A stretch of 51,570 bases of DNA from PALSA-505 sp035308365 (GTDB lineage Bacteria > Actinomycetota > Actinomycetes > Streptosporangiales > Streptosporangiaceae): positions 1 through 51,570 of the forward strand of contig DATGGU010000129.1 in assembly GCA_035308365.1 (NCBI GenBank), read 5' to 3'. The position numbers and the translations under genes are program-made. Positions 7,868 through 16,785 of this stretch are shown one piece after another. Positions within the stretch are counted from its first letter, which is position 1. Each line of letters starts with the position of its first letter. The notes under the pieces were generated by a model. The model saw only the letters and a program-made list of their open reading frames with translations, was not told the DNA's origin and searched no databases.

Positions 7868-8476
7868 ATGCCGACCCAGACCTGCCCGGTCTGTGCCGCG
7901 GAGGTCCAGCAGGACGACCTCATCTGCTTCACCTGCGGTGCCAACCTGCCGAGGGCGGCGATGCCCGACGACGATCCGGCCACCCCGCCCACGGTCATGC
8001 AGGCGCACCTCAAGCGGGACAACGGCGCGCTGCGGTCGTGCCCCAACTGCGGCATCAGCGTCGCCGACCCGGCCGACCTGATCTGCTCGAACTGCCGGCA
8101 GCCGCTGCCCCAGGGACAGGGGCAGATCTCCCCGGTGGTGCTGCGCCTGGTGTTTCCCACCGGCAACGTCGACGTCCCGGCGGGCACCTCGCTGCTGCTC
8201 GGCCGGGACCCGCAGGAGTCGCTGGTGGCCGCGGCCTTCGCCCGGTTCGAGAACGTGTCACGGCGGCACGCGACCGTATCGGTGGACGACGCCGGCCACG
8301 CCAGCGTCCGCGACGAGCACTCCACCAACGGCACCTGGGTCAACGGCGACCGAGTGCTCCCCGGCGTGGACGTGCGGCTCGCCGACGGCGACAACCTCCG
8401 CCTGGCCGCCGACATCACCGCCGAGGTCCTGCTCCCCACCCAGCAGCCCGACCCGGCCACATTCAGCCGCGATTAA
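7868..8476 (+). CDS. Double zinc-ribbon FHA domain protein
   Basis: 202 residues. Two zinc ribbons come first (Cys6/9/20/23 and Cys58/61/73/76), then a forkhead-associated domain with the phosphothreonine-reading residues GRD (112-114), SRRH (131-134) and NG (154-155). FHA domains bind phosphothreonine peptides, in actinomycetes usually made by PknB-type kinases, so this is probably a cytoplasmic adaptor. The ATG at 7868 is chosen because GGAGG lies 5 bases upstream and the first zinc ribbon begins immediately. The frame is open much further upstream but without coding character. No kinase gene is adjacent. Confidence 0.88.
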   Translation: MPTQTCPVCAAEVQQDDLICFTCGANLPRAAMPDDDPATPPTVMQAHLKRDNGALRSCPNCGISVADPADLICSNCRQPLPQGQGQISPVVLRLVFPTGNVDVPAGTSLLLGRDPQESLVAAAFARFENVSRRHATVSVDDAGHASVRDEHSTNGTWVNGDRVLPGVDVRLADGDNLRLAADITAEVLLPTQQPDPATFSRD

Positions 8477-8668
8477 CCTCCCGGCGTCCGCCTGATGCCC
8501 GCTTAGACTGCCGTCCGCGTCCATCTTCGGATCTTCTTCACTTCCTTACGGCGGCGGCCGGCCTCGCCGGTCAGCCGAGGGCAATCGTGTGCATCCTGGG
8601 GCTATACGGGCCCGGATCGATCATGAGATCATCGCCGCGAGGGCTGCCAACGACGGCGGGAGCGGACC

Positions 8669-10195
8669 ATGGCGGTGAAACCCGAGACGGCAACCACGCA
8701 GGGGACACCTGGGCTGCGGCGCGATGCGATCGGGCTGCGCGAGGTGCTGTTCCAGAGCATCACGGACATGGCGCCCGGTGCCGCGATCGCCGCGTCCATC
8801 CCGGCCGGGGCGGCGTTCGCCGGCGGCGCGCTGCCGCTGTCCGTGATCCTGGCCATGATTGCCTGCCTGTTCTGCGCGAGCTGCGTCGGGCTGCTGGCCG
8901 CCCAGATGCCCGCCGCGGGCTCGCTGGCCACCTACGCGGCCCGTGGCCTGCACCCGGCGGCCGGGTTCCTGGTCGCCTGGGGGTACGTCCTCGTCGGCGT
9001 GCTGATCCCGCCGCTGGTGCTGCTGCAGCTGGGCTTCACGACGGCCTCCACGATCAACTCGGAGTTCCACTCCTACCCGGCGAACCTGTGGTGGCCGTGG
9101 GCGCTGGCCGGCGCGGTGATCGTGCTGGCGGCCGGTTACTACGGCATCCGGACGTCCGCCCGGCTGGGCACCGTGCTCGGCGTGTCCGAGATCGCCGTCT
9201 TCCTCGTGCTCGCGGTGTTCTTCATCGTGCACGCCGGCGGGCACAACACCTTGTCGGTGTTCGGCACCTCGCACACGCCGAGCGGCTTTCGCGGCATGGC
9301 CGGGGTGATCGGCGGGTCGGTCTACACGATCCTCGCCTTCGGCGGGTTCGAGGGCGCGGCCCCGCTGGCCGAGGAAACCCGGGATCCGAAGCGGACGATC
9401 CAGCGGGCCGTGCTGCTGGCCACGCTGTGCATCGGCGTCCTGTACATCTTCACCACCTACGCCGCCGACGTCGCCTTCGGCCCGGCCAGGTTCAGCACGT
9501 TCAGCGTGGCCGGCTCCTCCTCCTGGGAGGGGATGGCCCGGAGCCTGTACGGGCTGTTCTGGTTCTTCGTGTTCCTGGCCATCGTGAACTCAACGATCGC
9601 GAACGCCAACGCCGGGGTGAACGTGTCCAGCCGCACCGCCTACGCCATGGGCCGGATCGGTGCCTTCCCGCGCTTCCTCGCGCTGGTCCACCCGAAGCAC
9701 CACTCCCCCGTTGCCGGGATCATCGGCGCGTTCGCCGTCACGGTCGCCGTGACCCTGGGCCTGGGTCTTCCCTACACCCCGGAGACAGCCTTCTCCATGG
9801 TGGGCACCGGCATCGTGATCGTCCTCGCGGCGATCTACATCGTGGTGGACGCGGCCTGCATCGGCTTCTTCGCCCGCCGCCGGGCCGCGCTTGTTTCGCC
9901 GCAGCCACGCCCTACGGCAGGTGAATCGCCGCAACCACGCCCTGCGGCGTGGAACCCGCTGCTGCACCTGGTCATCCCGCTGCTCGGCATCGCGGCGTTC
10001 GTGCCGGCATGGCTGACCGCGGCCGGGATCAAGGCGTTCTCCTTCGTGGCGCCGCTGTCGGCCCCGGTGTCGTACATGGGCCCCGGCGTGGCCGCCTGGA
10101 TGGTGGCCGGAGTGATCTACCTGATCTACTTGTACCGGCGCGACCCACGCCGGGTGACCGAGGTCGGCCTGGTCCACTTGGAGGAACCTGAATGA
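8669..10195 (+). CDS. APC-family amino acid/amine permease
   Basis: 508 residues with about 12 hydrophobic segments and the APC superfamily N-terminal pattern (LREVLFQSITDMAPGAAIAASIPAG in outline), plus the GFEGAAPLAEETRDPKR loop typical of amino acid-polyamine-organocation permeases. It would import an amino acid, amine or amide by proton symport across the cytoplasmic membrane. The stop overlaps the start of the next gene (ATGA), so transporter and amidohydrolase are almost certainly made together. This suggests that the transported substrate is an amide or is metabolised to one. The exact substrate is unknown. Confidence 0.9.
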   Translation: MAVKPETATTQGTPGLRRDAIGLREVLFQSITDMAPGAAIAASIPAGAAFAGGALPLSVILAMIACLFCASCVGLLAAQMPAAGSLATYAARGLHPAAGFLVAWGYVLVGVLIPPLVLLQLGFTTASTINSEFHSYPANLWWPWALAGAVIVLAAGYYGIRTSARLGTVLGVSEIAVFLVLAVFFIVHAGGHNTLSVFGTSHTPSGFRGMAGVIGGSVYTILAFGGFEGAAPLAEETRDPKRTIQRAVLLATLCIGVLYIFTTYAADVAFGPARFSTFSVAGSSSWEGMARSLYGLFWFFVFLAIVNSTIANANAGVNVSSRTAYAMGRIGAFPRFLALVHPKHHSPVAGIIGAFAVTVAVTLGLGLPYTPETAFSMVGTGIVIVLAAIYIVVDAACIGFFARRRAALVSPQPRPTAGESPQPRPAAWNPLLHLVIPLLGIAAFVPAWLTAAGIKAFSFVAPLSAPVSYMGPGVAAWMVAGVIYLIYLYRRDPRRVTEVGLVHLEEPE

Positions 10196-11220
10196 TCGGC
10201 GGGCTCGGGCCCAGCGGCCCCGAGGTGCTCACCTTCCGGCCCGAGCCGGGGCAGTACGCCTGGACCTTCGGCGGGGTGGCCCCGGTCGCCCGGGTCCGTC
10301 CCCCGGTCATCCTCGATCTGTACACCGAGGACTGCTTCGCCGGGCGGGTCCGCTCGGAGAACGACCTGGTGTCCGAGGTCTGCGAGTTCCCCTACCTGAA
10401 CCCGCAGACCGGGCCGTTCTACGTCGAGGGCGCCGAACCCGGCGACACGCTGGCCGTGCACTTCGTCTCGGTCGAGCCGGCCAGGGACTGGGGCGCCTCC
10501 ACCACCGTGCCGCTGTTCGGCGCGCTGACCGGCACGCACGTCACCGCGCTGTTGCAGGACCCGCTGCCTGAGATCGTCTGGCTGTGGCAGCTCGACCGGA
10601 CGGCGGGCACCTGCCGGTTCACCGCCCGCCGCGGCGACTACACCGTGGACCTGCCGCTCAGCCCGATGCACGGCACGGTCGGCGTCGCCCCGGCGAACCT
10701 GGAGGTGCGCAGTGCCCTGGTGCCCGACGCGTTCGGCGGGAACATGGACACCCCGGAGATGCGCGCCGGGGTGACCTGCTACCTGGGCGTGAACGTCGAG
10801 GGCGCGCTGTTCTCGCTGGGCGACGGGCACGCCCGCCAGGGCGAGGGTGAGACCTGCGGGGTCGCGGTGGAGACCGCGATGAACACGGTGATCGCCCTCG
10901 ACCTGGTCAAGGGCGTGCCGTGTCCCTGGCCGCGGCTGGAGTCGGACACGCACATCATGTCCGCCGGGTCGGCCCGGCCGCTGGAGGACGCGTTCCGCAT
11001 CGCCCAGCTCGACATCGTGCAATGGCTGGCCGGTGACTACGGCCTCGACCCGCTGGACGCCTACCAGCTCGTCACCCAGGCCGTCGAGTCGCCGCTGGCC
11101 AACGTCTGCGACCCGAACTACACCAGCGTGGCCAAGCTGCCCAAGCAGTACCTGCCGCCGGCCGCGGCCATGGGTGGAGCCCACGCCAGGCTCCGCGAAC
11201 TCACCAAGCAAGTTCCATGA
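10192..11220 (+). CDS. Acetamidase/formamidase family protein
   Basis: 342 residues of the FmdA/AmdA family, zinc-dependent enzymes that hydrolyse formamide, acetamide or related short amides to ammonia and acid. Conserved stretches include HGTVGVAPA-like (SPMHGTVGVAP), LGVNVEGALFSLGDGHARQGEGE in outline, and the SADTH-like metal region (DTHIMSAGSARPLEDA). Its ATG overlaps the permease stop, giving translational coupling. The pair probably forms an amide uptake and deamidation unit supplying nitrogen. A hairpin follows the stop. Confidence 0.87.
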   Translation: MIGGLGPSGPEVLTFRPEPGQYAWTFGGVAPVARVRPPVILDLYTEDCFAGRVRSENDLVSEVCEFPYLNPQTGPFYVEGAEPGDTLAVHFVSVEPARDWGASTTVPLFGALTGTHVTALLQDPLPEIVWLWQLDRTAGTCRFTARRGDYTVDLPLSPMHGTVGVAPANLEVRSALVPDAFGGNMDTPEMRAGVTCYLGVNVEGALFSLGDGHARQGEGETCGVAVETAMNTVIALDLVKGVPCPWPRLESDTHIMSAGSARPLEDAFRIAQLDIVQWLAGDYGLDPLDAYQLVTQAVESPLANVCDPNYTSVAKLPKQYLPPAAAMGGAHARLRELTKQVP

Positions 11221-11225
11221 TCACA

Positions 11226-11259
11226 AAGAGGTTTTAGTGCTCCCGCGCTAAAGACTCTT
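11226..11259. terminator. Imperfect hairpin after the amidase gene
   Basis: AAGAG and TTTAG (11226-11236) pair with CTAAA and CTCTT (11248-11259) around a 2x2 mismatch. The hairpin begins 5 bases after the amidase stop and probably ends the permease-amidase transcript. Confidence 0.4.
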
Positions 11260-11360
11260 CGCAACCATGGAAGATCGCCCTCAGGCCAAGGCCAGCCCTG
11301 TACACCCCGGGGCTGCCCTGGCCCAGCGCCGTCATGTCCATGGCACTGGATGCCATAGCC

Positions 11361-11660
11361 TCAGGCGGCGCACTCCCGGCAGACGAGTTTGCCGTTCCTG
11401 TCCTCCGCGAGCTGGCTCCTGTGGTGCACGAGGAAGCAGCGCGAGCAGGTGAACTCGTCCGCTTGCCGCGGGATCACCCGGAACGAGAGCTCCTCGTTTG
11501 ACAGGTCAGCCCCCGGCAGTTCGAGTGACTCCGCCACGTCGTCCGGATCGACATCGATCGTGCTCGACGATCTGTCCATCCGGCGCGCCTGCAGCTCTTG
11601 CAGGCTGTCCTCGGTGACGTCCTCGTCCGTCTTTCGAGGGCTGTCGTAGTCGGTGGCCAT
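11361..11660 (-). CDS. DUF4193 family zinc-ribbon protein
   Basis: A 99-residue acidic protein of the actinobacterial DUF4193 family: N-terminus MATDYDSPRKTDEDVTEDS, a variable acidic middle, and a C-terminal zinc ribbon formed by CSRC and CREC (EFTCSRCFLVHHRSQLA then LVCRECAA). The ATG at 11660 is preferred over one 9 bases upstream because MATDYD is the family's usual start. The function is unknown; the ribbon suggests metal or nucleic-acid binding. It is monocistronic, preceded by about 270 bases of non-coding DNA that carries a short CCGGGT/ACCCGG inverted repeat (11770-11788) and little else. Confidence 0.9.
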   Translation of the reverse strand: MATDYDSPRKTDEDVTEDSLQELQARRMDRSSSTIDVDPDDVAESLELPGADLSNEELSFRVIPRQADEFTCSRCFLVHHRSQLAEDRNGKLVCRECAA

Positions 11661-11932
11661 CCGGTCCATCCCCCTCCATCTTCTGTACGCGTCGTCGTCG
11701 CGCGGGTGTAACGCTCGGGAAGCCGCAGTTGTGCCCGATTCAGGCGGCGAATTCTGTCATGTTGGGCAGCCGGGTACACGTAACCCGGGCCGCAACCGGT
11801 TCATTCCTACGTCCTCCCAGGTCAAACGCCAAACTTTGGCCTGAGCGTGTCCACCCCCGGCCGCTGTCCGCGCCGCCGGCCCAGCCATCACGTGCCACGC
11901 TGCGCCGCACAGCGTACGGCATGATGGACGAT

Positions 11933-12781
11933 TCAGGCGTCACGTTCCGGGTCGAGCGCGGCTAGATGGTCATGCAGTTCGCCGAACAGGCCAGTCCCGG
12001 CGGCGATCGTCAGGTCAGGTCCGGGCGGCTTGCCGGACAGGCCGCCGACCGTGGCGCCCGCCTCGGTGGCGACCAGACCGCCCGCGGCGATGTCCCAGTA
12101 GTTCACGCCCCGCTCGTAGTAGGCGTCCACCCGGCCGGCCGCGAGCGAGCAGAGATCGACCGCGGCGCTGCCGCCCCGCCGGATGTCCCGCACCACCGGC
12201 AGCAGCGCGGCGACCACCTCACCCTGCACCCGCCGCCGCCCGGCCGCGTAGCCGAACCCGGTGGCCACCAGGGCCCTGCCCAGCGCAACCCCCTCATTAC
12301 AGCGCAACCGTACGGCGGGCCGCCCGGCCGCGTGCAGCCACGCCCCGCCGCCGGTCACGGCGGTGAACACCTCGCCCCGCTCGGGCACATGCACCACACC
12401 GGCCACGATCGCGCCGTCGAGTTCGGCGGCGATGCTGACCGCGAAGTCGGGCAGCCCGTACAGGAAGTTGACGGTCCCGTCCAGCGGGTCCACGATCCAG
12501 CGCACCCGGGTGGCACCCCCGCCGCTGTGCAGGCCGCCTTCCTCGCCCAGGATCGAGTCTGCGGGGCGCTCACCGAGCAGCCGCTCGCTGATCATGGACT
12601 CGGCGGTGCGGTCGGCCTCGGTGACGACGTCGGTCGGGCTCGACTTGGTGGCCACGACCCCCGGCCGGCCGGCCGACCGCCGGTCCGTCAGCATCCCGGC
12701 CGCCTCGGCCGCCGCCGCCACGGCCAGCTCGAGCAGCGCGCCCGGGTCAGGGTTCGGCTCGGCAAACTCCCCTGCGTTCAC
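11933..12781 (-). CDS. Inositol monophosphatase family protein
   Basis: 282 residues with the Mg-dependent sugar/inositol phosphatase motifs: EE in LGEEGG (80-81), DPLDGTVNF (98-106) and the C-terminal WDIAAG. Family members dephosphorylate inositol-1-phosphate, histidinol phosphate, PAP or fructose-1,6-bisphosphate; the sequence does not settle which. The start is GTG at 12781, with a GTGAGG ribosome-binding site 5 bases upstream. A GTG at 12856 would run into the ferrochelatase gene and has no binding site. It is the third gene of a minus-strand set with hemH and a lytic transglycosylase. Confidence 0.88.
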   Translation of the reverse strand: MNAGEFAEPNPDPGALLELAVAAAAEAAGMLTDRRSAGRPGVVATKSSPTDVVTEADRTAESMISERLLGERPADSILGEEGGLHSGGGATRVRWIVDPLDGTVNFLYGLPDFAVSIAAELDGAIVAGVVHVPERGEVFTAVTGGGAWLHAAGRPAVRLRCNEGVALGRALVATGFGYAAGRRRVQGEVVAALLPVVRDIRRGGSAAVDLCSLAAGRVDAYYERGVNYWDIAAGGLVATEAGATVGGLSGKPPGPDLTIAAGTGLFGELHDHLAALDPERDA

Positions 12782-12819
12782 GTCGGCCTCACTCGGTGGA
12801 AGGTGGCGGAACCGGAATC

Positions 12820-13893
12820 CTAGCGAGGCGGCCAGGGGCAGCAGCCCAGGGGGCACATGTGCGCGGCCGGGCCCATGCCGCCAAGCGCTGCCGGGGGCGT
12901 GCCGTCCAGCCGCTCGCGGACCAGTTCGGTGACCATGGAGACGAACCTGGGGTCGGTGCCCGGGGTCGCCGCGCGCTCAACCGGCAGGCCCAGGCGTTCG
13001 GCCGTCTGTCTGGCCTCCAGGTCCAGGTCGTGCCTGACCTCCATGTGGTCCGAGACGAACCCGACGGGGACGATGACTGCCGCCGGGGCGCCACCAGAGG
13101 CGAGCTCGGCCAGGTGGTCGCGGACGTCGGGGCCGAGCCAGGGCTGGGACGGCGGGCCGCTGCGGCTCTGGTAGACCAGGCGCCACGGGTGGCCGCCCAC
13201 TTGCCCGGCGACCAGCCGGGACGCCTCGGTGAGCTGGGTGACGTAGCGGCCGTCCTGGGCCGAGCGCGGCCTGGCCGTGCTTTCCTGGCCGGAAAGATGC
13301 CCTACGGCTGGGCCGCTGGCCGCCGCCATGGCTTCGGGAATGCTGTGCGCGGTGAACACCAGGTGGGCGCCGCCGGAGACGGCTGCGGGCAGCCGGGCCA
13401 GCGCCGCGCGGGTGCTGGCCGCGAGCGGCTCGATGAAACCCGGATGGTTGAAGTAGTGCCGGATCTTGTCGATTACCGGCGCGGCCGGGCCGGCCTGCGC
13501 CCGGGCCCGGGCGATGTCCTCCAGATACTGGCCGCAACTGGAATACGACCCGTAGGCGGAGGTCACGAACGCCAGGGCGCGGGTGATCCCGTCGGCGGCC
13601 ATGGTCGTGACCGTGTCGCCGAGCATCGGGTGCCAGTTGCGGTTGCCCCAGTAGATGGGCAGGTTCACACCCGAGGCCGCGAAGTCCTTCTCGATCGCGC
13701 CGAGCAGGTCACGGCACTGCTGGTTGATCGGGCTGACCCCGCCGACGGCGTAGTAGTGCTCAGCCACCTGGGCCAGCCGCCCGGGCGGCACCCGGCGGCC
13801 GCGGGTGACGTTCTCCAGGAACGGGATCACGTCACCGGGACCCTCGGGACCGCCGAAGGAGACGAGCAGGAACGCGTCATAGCCAGGCATCAT
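12820..13893 (-). CDS. hemH: Ferrochelatase (coproporphyrin/protoporphyrin type)
   Basis: 357 residues. It opens with the family's YDAFLLVSFGGPEGPGDV, carries the catalytic His in TAHSIPEAM (His183) and the conserved YQSRSGPPSQPWLGPDV block. It inserts ferrous iron into coproporphyrin III or protoporphyrin IX; actinobacteria generally use the coproporphyrin-dependent route, so CpfC activity is likely. The C-terminus CPLGCC (with a further internal Cys) fits the [2Fe-2S] cluster seen in actinobacterial enzymes. Two ATG codons open the gene; 13893 and 13890 are equally possible. It begins 10 bases after the transglycosylase stop. Confidence 0.94.
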   Translation of the reverse strand: MMPGYDAFLLVSFGGPEGPGDVIPFLENVTRGRRVPPGRLAQVAEHYYAVGGVSPINQQCRDLLGAIEKDFAASGVNLPIYWGNRNWHPMLGDTVTTMAADGITRALAFVTSAYGSYSSCGQYLEDIARARAQAGPAAPVIDKIRHYFNHPGFIEPLAASTRAALARLPAAVSGGAHLVFTAHSIPEAMAAASGPAVGHLSGQESTARPRSAQDGRYVTQLTEASRLVAGQVGGHPWRLVYQSRSGPPSQPWLGPDVRDHLAELASGGAPAAVIVPVGFVSDHMEVRHDLDLEARQTAERLGLPVERAATPGTDPRFVSMVTELVRERLDGTPPAALGGMGPAAHMCPLGCCPWPPR

Positions 13894-13903
13894 GGCTAGA
13901 ACG

Positions 13904-15166
13904 TTAGCCGTAGACCTGCCCGTACTGCTGGGCCAGGGCGAGTACCTCGTTCACGTACCACCGTGCGTGGTTGTAGGCGAAGATGGCGGACGGCAGCGTC
14001 GCGGGATTGCCCGCCCCCGCCGCGCACAGGTAGACCGCCGCCGACGGTACCGCGTCGTAAGGGTTCATGATGTTCGGCGCGCCGGTCTCGCCGAACGCGT
14101 CCATTCCCCAGATCGCCCAGGTGGACGGCATGAACTGCATCGGGCCGAGGGCGCCCGCCGAGGACGGGCCGTTGTTCTGGCCGTCGCCGCTCTCGATCTG
14201 GCCGATGGCGGCCAGCACGGTCCAGGACATCCCCGGGCAGTACAGCCTGGCCGAGTCGCGGAACAGCTCCAGGTAGTTGGCGGGGCGCCCGGCGGTGGCC
14301 TGGCCGTTGGCCGGGAGCCGCTCCTGCTGCGCGTTCTGGGCCTGGGTCAGGCTGAGCACCTTGGCCTGCCTGCCGAGCACGCCGCGCACTGCGGCCTCCA
14401 GGCTGGTCACGTTCGCCCCCGGCGCGCTGACCAGGGCGCCGAACTGGCGGACGAGGCCGAGCTGCCGGGACAGCGAGGTGCCCACGACGGCGTCCACGCC
14501 GAGCAGGCCGAGGGTGGCGGTGCCGCCGAAGACGACGGACGGCTGCCGCGCCCCCGACACCTGGTAGCGCTTGCCCACCCGCAGGCCCAGCGTCTTGGCC
14601 TCGGCCGGGGTGGTGATGAACTCGCCCCGGTCCAGCGCGGCCCAGATGCCCGCGAGATCGGCGGTCTGCGGCGGGGTCCAGGACCGGAACCGGGCCGGGT
14701 CGGCGCCGATGGTGTTGACCAGGCGGCCGTTGATGCGCACGGCGCCGCCATCGAGGCCGATCGCGCCGCGCACATGACGGAGCTTGCCGATCCGGGCGAG
14801 CTGGCCGCCGGTGATCCCGCTGAGGTTGACCGCGAACAGGTCCGGCAGGAAGGTCTCATGGAGCTGCGTCGTGTGTGCCGTGATCTTGACCGGCTTGGCC
14901 GGCGCCGGTGGCGCGGACCCGCCGGCGGCCGGGGGGATGATCGTGGCGACGGTGAGCTGGGCCTGGATGACCCCGGGAGATGTGGCCGCCGAGGCGGGCG
15001 CAGGTGAGCTGATGGCAGCGGTCAGCGCGAAGGTGGCAGCGGCTGAGACAGCGAGACGGTACGTGGGCGAACGACCGCGACCCGCTTCGTGGCGGTCCCG
15101 GGATTCGTGATCCCGGGAAGATACCGCGGGCCCTGGCGAAGACGGCCGCAGACCGCCGGGCGGCAT
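13904..15166 (-). CDS. Secreted lytic transglycosylase
   Basis: The C-terminal domain is a soluble lytic transglycosylase fold: catalytic Glu in AIGQIESGDG, then ALGPMQFMPSTWAIWG and AIFAYNHARWYV. Such enzymes cleave the MurNAc-GlcNAc bond of peptidoglycan with 1,6-anhydro formation. An uncleaved-looking export signal (RLAVSAAATFALTAAISSPA) precedes an approximately 180-residue domain of unknown role. The start is uncertain: ATG 15166 is used, but GTG codons at 15208, 15199 or 15319 are in frame and none has a clear binding site. The coding DNA before the signal contains a perfect 9-bp inverted repeat (15096-15118). First gene of the set with hemH. Confidence 0.85.
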   Translation of the reverse strand: MPPGGLRPSSPGPAVSSRDHESRDRHEAGRGRSPTYRLAVSAAATFALTAAISSPAPASAATSPGVIQAQLTVATIIPPAAGGSAPPAPAKPVKITAHTTQLHETFLPDLFAVNLSGITGGQLARIGKLRHVRGAIGLDGGAVRINGRLVNTIGADPARFRSWTPPQTADLAGIWAALDRGEFITTPAEAKTLGLRVGKRYQVSGARQPSVVFGGTATLGLLGVDAVVGTSLSRQLGLVRQFGALVSAPGANVTSLEAAVRGVLGRQAKVLSLTQAQNAQQERLPANGQATAGRPANYLELFRDSARLYCPGMSWTVLAAIGQIESGDGQNNGPSSAGALGPMQFMPSTWAIWGMDAFGETGAPNIMNPYDAVPSAAVYLCAAGAGNPATLPSAIFAYNHARWYVNEVLALAQQYGQVYG

Positions 15167-15369
15167 CGGCTGCCGGGCGGACGGTCTGCACGTCACCGGG
15201 CGTCTCACTGTGTAACCGCCATAGCGATACCATAACCGGCCGAAGCCGTCAGCGGGGGAACGGGCTTCGGCGGCGCGCCGGGTCGCGTCGCTGACCTCGC
15301 TGAATGCCTTTTCTGGCACGGATATTCGCTTGACCTGACCCCTTAGCCTGGTGGTGGAGGTTGCGCCAG

Positions 15370-16638
15370 GTGACGGACGTCCGGACTGAGCGCGCCCGCA
15401 GGCGCGCCGGCCCAGCGGGTGCGGCCGATCGTATTCTCAGCAGCCGCTACGCGGAGATCTTCCGGCTTCCCGGCTCACGGCAATTCTCGGCCGCCTGCTT
15501 CATCGGCCGGTGGCCGATGTCCATGGTCGGGCTCGGCGTCATCCTGGTGGTCACGGCCGCGACCGGCAAGTACGGGATCGCCGGCGCCGTGTCCGCCGTC
15601 GGCTCGCTCTGCTACGCGTTCACCGCGCCGCAGTTCGGCCGGCTGACCGACCGGTTCGGCCAGGCCCGGGTGCTGCGGCCACTCACCGTGGTGTACACCG
15701 CCAGCACGGCCGCGTTCATCGCCTGTGCCCAGGCGCGGGCGCCGCTGTGGACGCTGTTCGTGACCGCGGCCCTGTTCATGTCCTCGATGCCCTCGCTCGG
15801 CTCGATGGTGCGCTCCCGGTGGAGCGCCCTGCTCGGCGACTCCCCGCTGCTGCACACGGCCTTCTCGTTCGAGTCGGTGGCCGACGAGCTGATCTTCGTC
15901 ACCGGCCCGGCCCTGGTCACGGTCCTGGCCACCCAGGTGCTGCCGGTGGCCGGGATCGCGGTGGCCGGGGCGCTGGCGGTGGCCGGCGCGCTGATGCTGG
16001 CGGCGCTGCGCGGCACCGAGCCGCCGCCGCGGCCCGCCGGTTATGTGGGCGGGCGGGCCATCGCCGTGACCGGCATGGCGGCCATCATGGCGATCTTCAC
16101 CGGCCTGGGCGCGATGTTCGGCACCATCGACCTGAGCACGGTCGCGTTCGCCAGCGAGCACCACCACAAGCCGCTGGCCGGGCTGATCCTCGGCACCTAC
16201 GCGCTGGGCAGCGCCATCGGTGGCCTGTGGTACGGCGCCCGGCACTGGCGGGTGCCGCTGCACCGCAGGTTCCTGATCACGCTGGCCGGCATGGTGATGG
16301 GGGTGGCGCCGCTGTGGGCGATGCCGAACGTGCCGGTGCTGTTCGTGGTGATCTTCTTCTGCGGGCTGTCCACCGCGCCCACCCTGATCGGCGGGTTCAG
16401 CCTCATCGAGCGCAAGATGCCGCCCGGGCTGCTGACCGAGGGCATGTCGCTGCTGTCAACGGCCATCGGGGTCGGCCTGGCCGTGGGGCCGCCGGTGGCC
16501 GGGCGGCTCATCGACGCCCACAACGCGCACTGGGGATACATGTTCGCCCTGTTGTGCGGGGCGATCGCCCTCATCGCCGGCCTGGCCGGCGCCAGGACCC
16601 TGCGCCCGGCCGCCGAGGCGGCCGGGCCGGCCCGGTAA
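15370..16638 (+). CDS. MFS transporter
   Basis: 422 residues with about 12 predicted transmembrane helices and a typical MFS loop GRLTDRFGQARVLRP after helix 2-3, resembling drug/metabolite exporters. GTG 15370 is taken as start because GGAGG ends 9 bases upstream; a TTG at 15361 has no room for a binding site. It is divergent from the lytic transglycosylase and followed 147 bases later by a TetR gene in the same direction, which may regulate it. Substrate unknown. Confidence 0.88.
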   Translation: MTDVRTERARRRAGPAGAADRILSSRYAEIFRLPGSRQFSAACFIGRWPMSMVGLGVILVVTAATGKYGIAGAVSAVGSLCYAFTAPQFGRLTDRFGQARVLRPLTVVYTASTAAFIACAQARAPLWTLFVTAALFMSSMPSLGSMVRSRWSALLGDSPLLHTAFSFESVADELIFVTGPALVTVLATQVLPVAGIAVAGALAVAGALMLAALRGTEPPPRPAGYVGGRAIAVTGMAAIMAIFTGLGAMFGTIDLSTVAFASEHHHKPLAGLILGTYALGSAIGGLWYGARHWRVPLHRRFLITLAGMVMGVAPLWAMPNVPVLFVVIFFCGLSTAPTLIGGFSLIERKMPPGLLTEGMSLLSTAIGVGLAVGPPVAGRLIDAHNAHWGYMFALLCGAIALIAGLAGARTLRPAAEAAGPAR

Positions 16639-16705
16639 GGCCCGGTCATGGCTGATCGGTTCGGCAGCGCCTGTACCCGGTAAGCGTTCGGGAGCTGACT
16701 CAGCG

Positions 16706-16769
16706 TGTCCACTGTCCGGGGTGGCATGGGCACGCGGGAGGTGATATTGCCCAGGACAGTCACCGGACA
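16706..16769. promoter_or_regulatory. Four TGTCC/GGACA boxes upstream of the TetR gene
   Basis: TGTCC occurs at 16706-16710 and 16713-16717. Its complement GGACA occurs at 16754-16758 and 16765-16769, so two direct pairs face each other across 36 bases. The downstream pair lies 17-32 bases before the tetR ATG. The arrangement fits an autoregulatory TetR operator region. A TAGTCT element ends 7 bases before the ATG and could be the -10 box of a leaderless transcript. Confidence 0.35.
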
Positions 16770-16785
16770 AGCTAGTCTCGCCCCT

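Noticed and set aside
15091..15360. Possible c-di-AMP (ydaO-type) riboswitch before the lytic transglycosylase gene
   Set aside because: Actinobacterial wall hydrolases often have one, but I could not find the conserved core segments; only generic inverted repeats are present.
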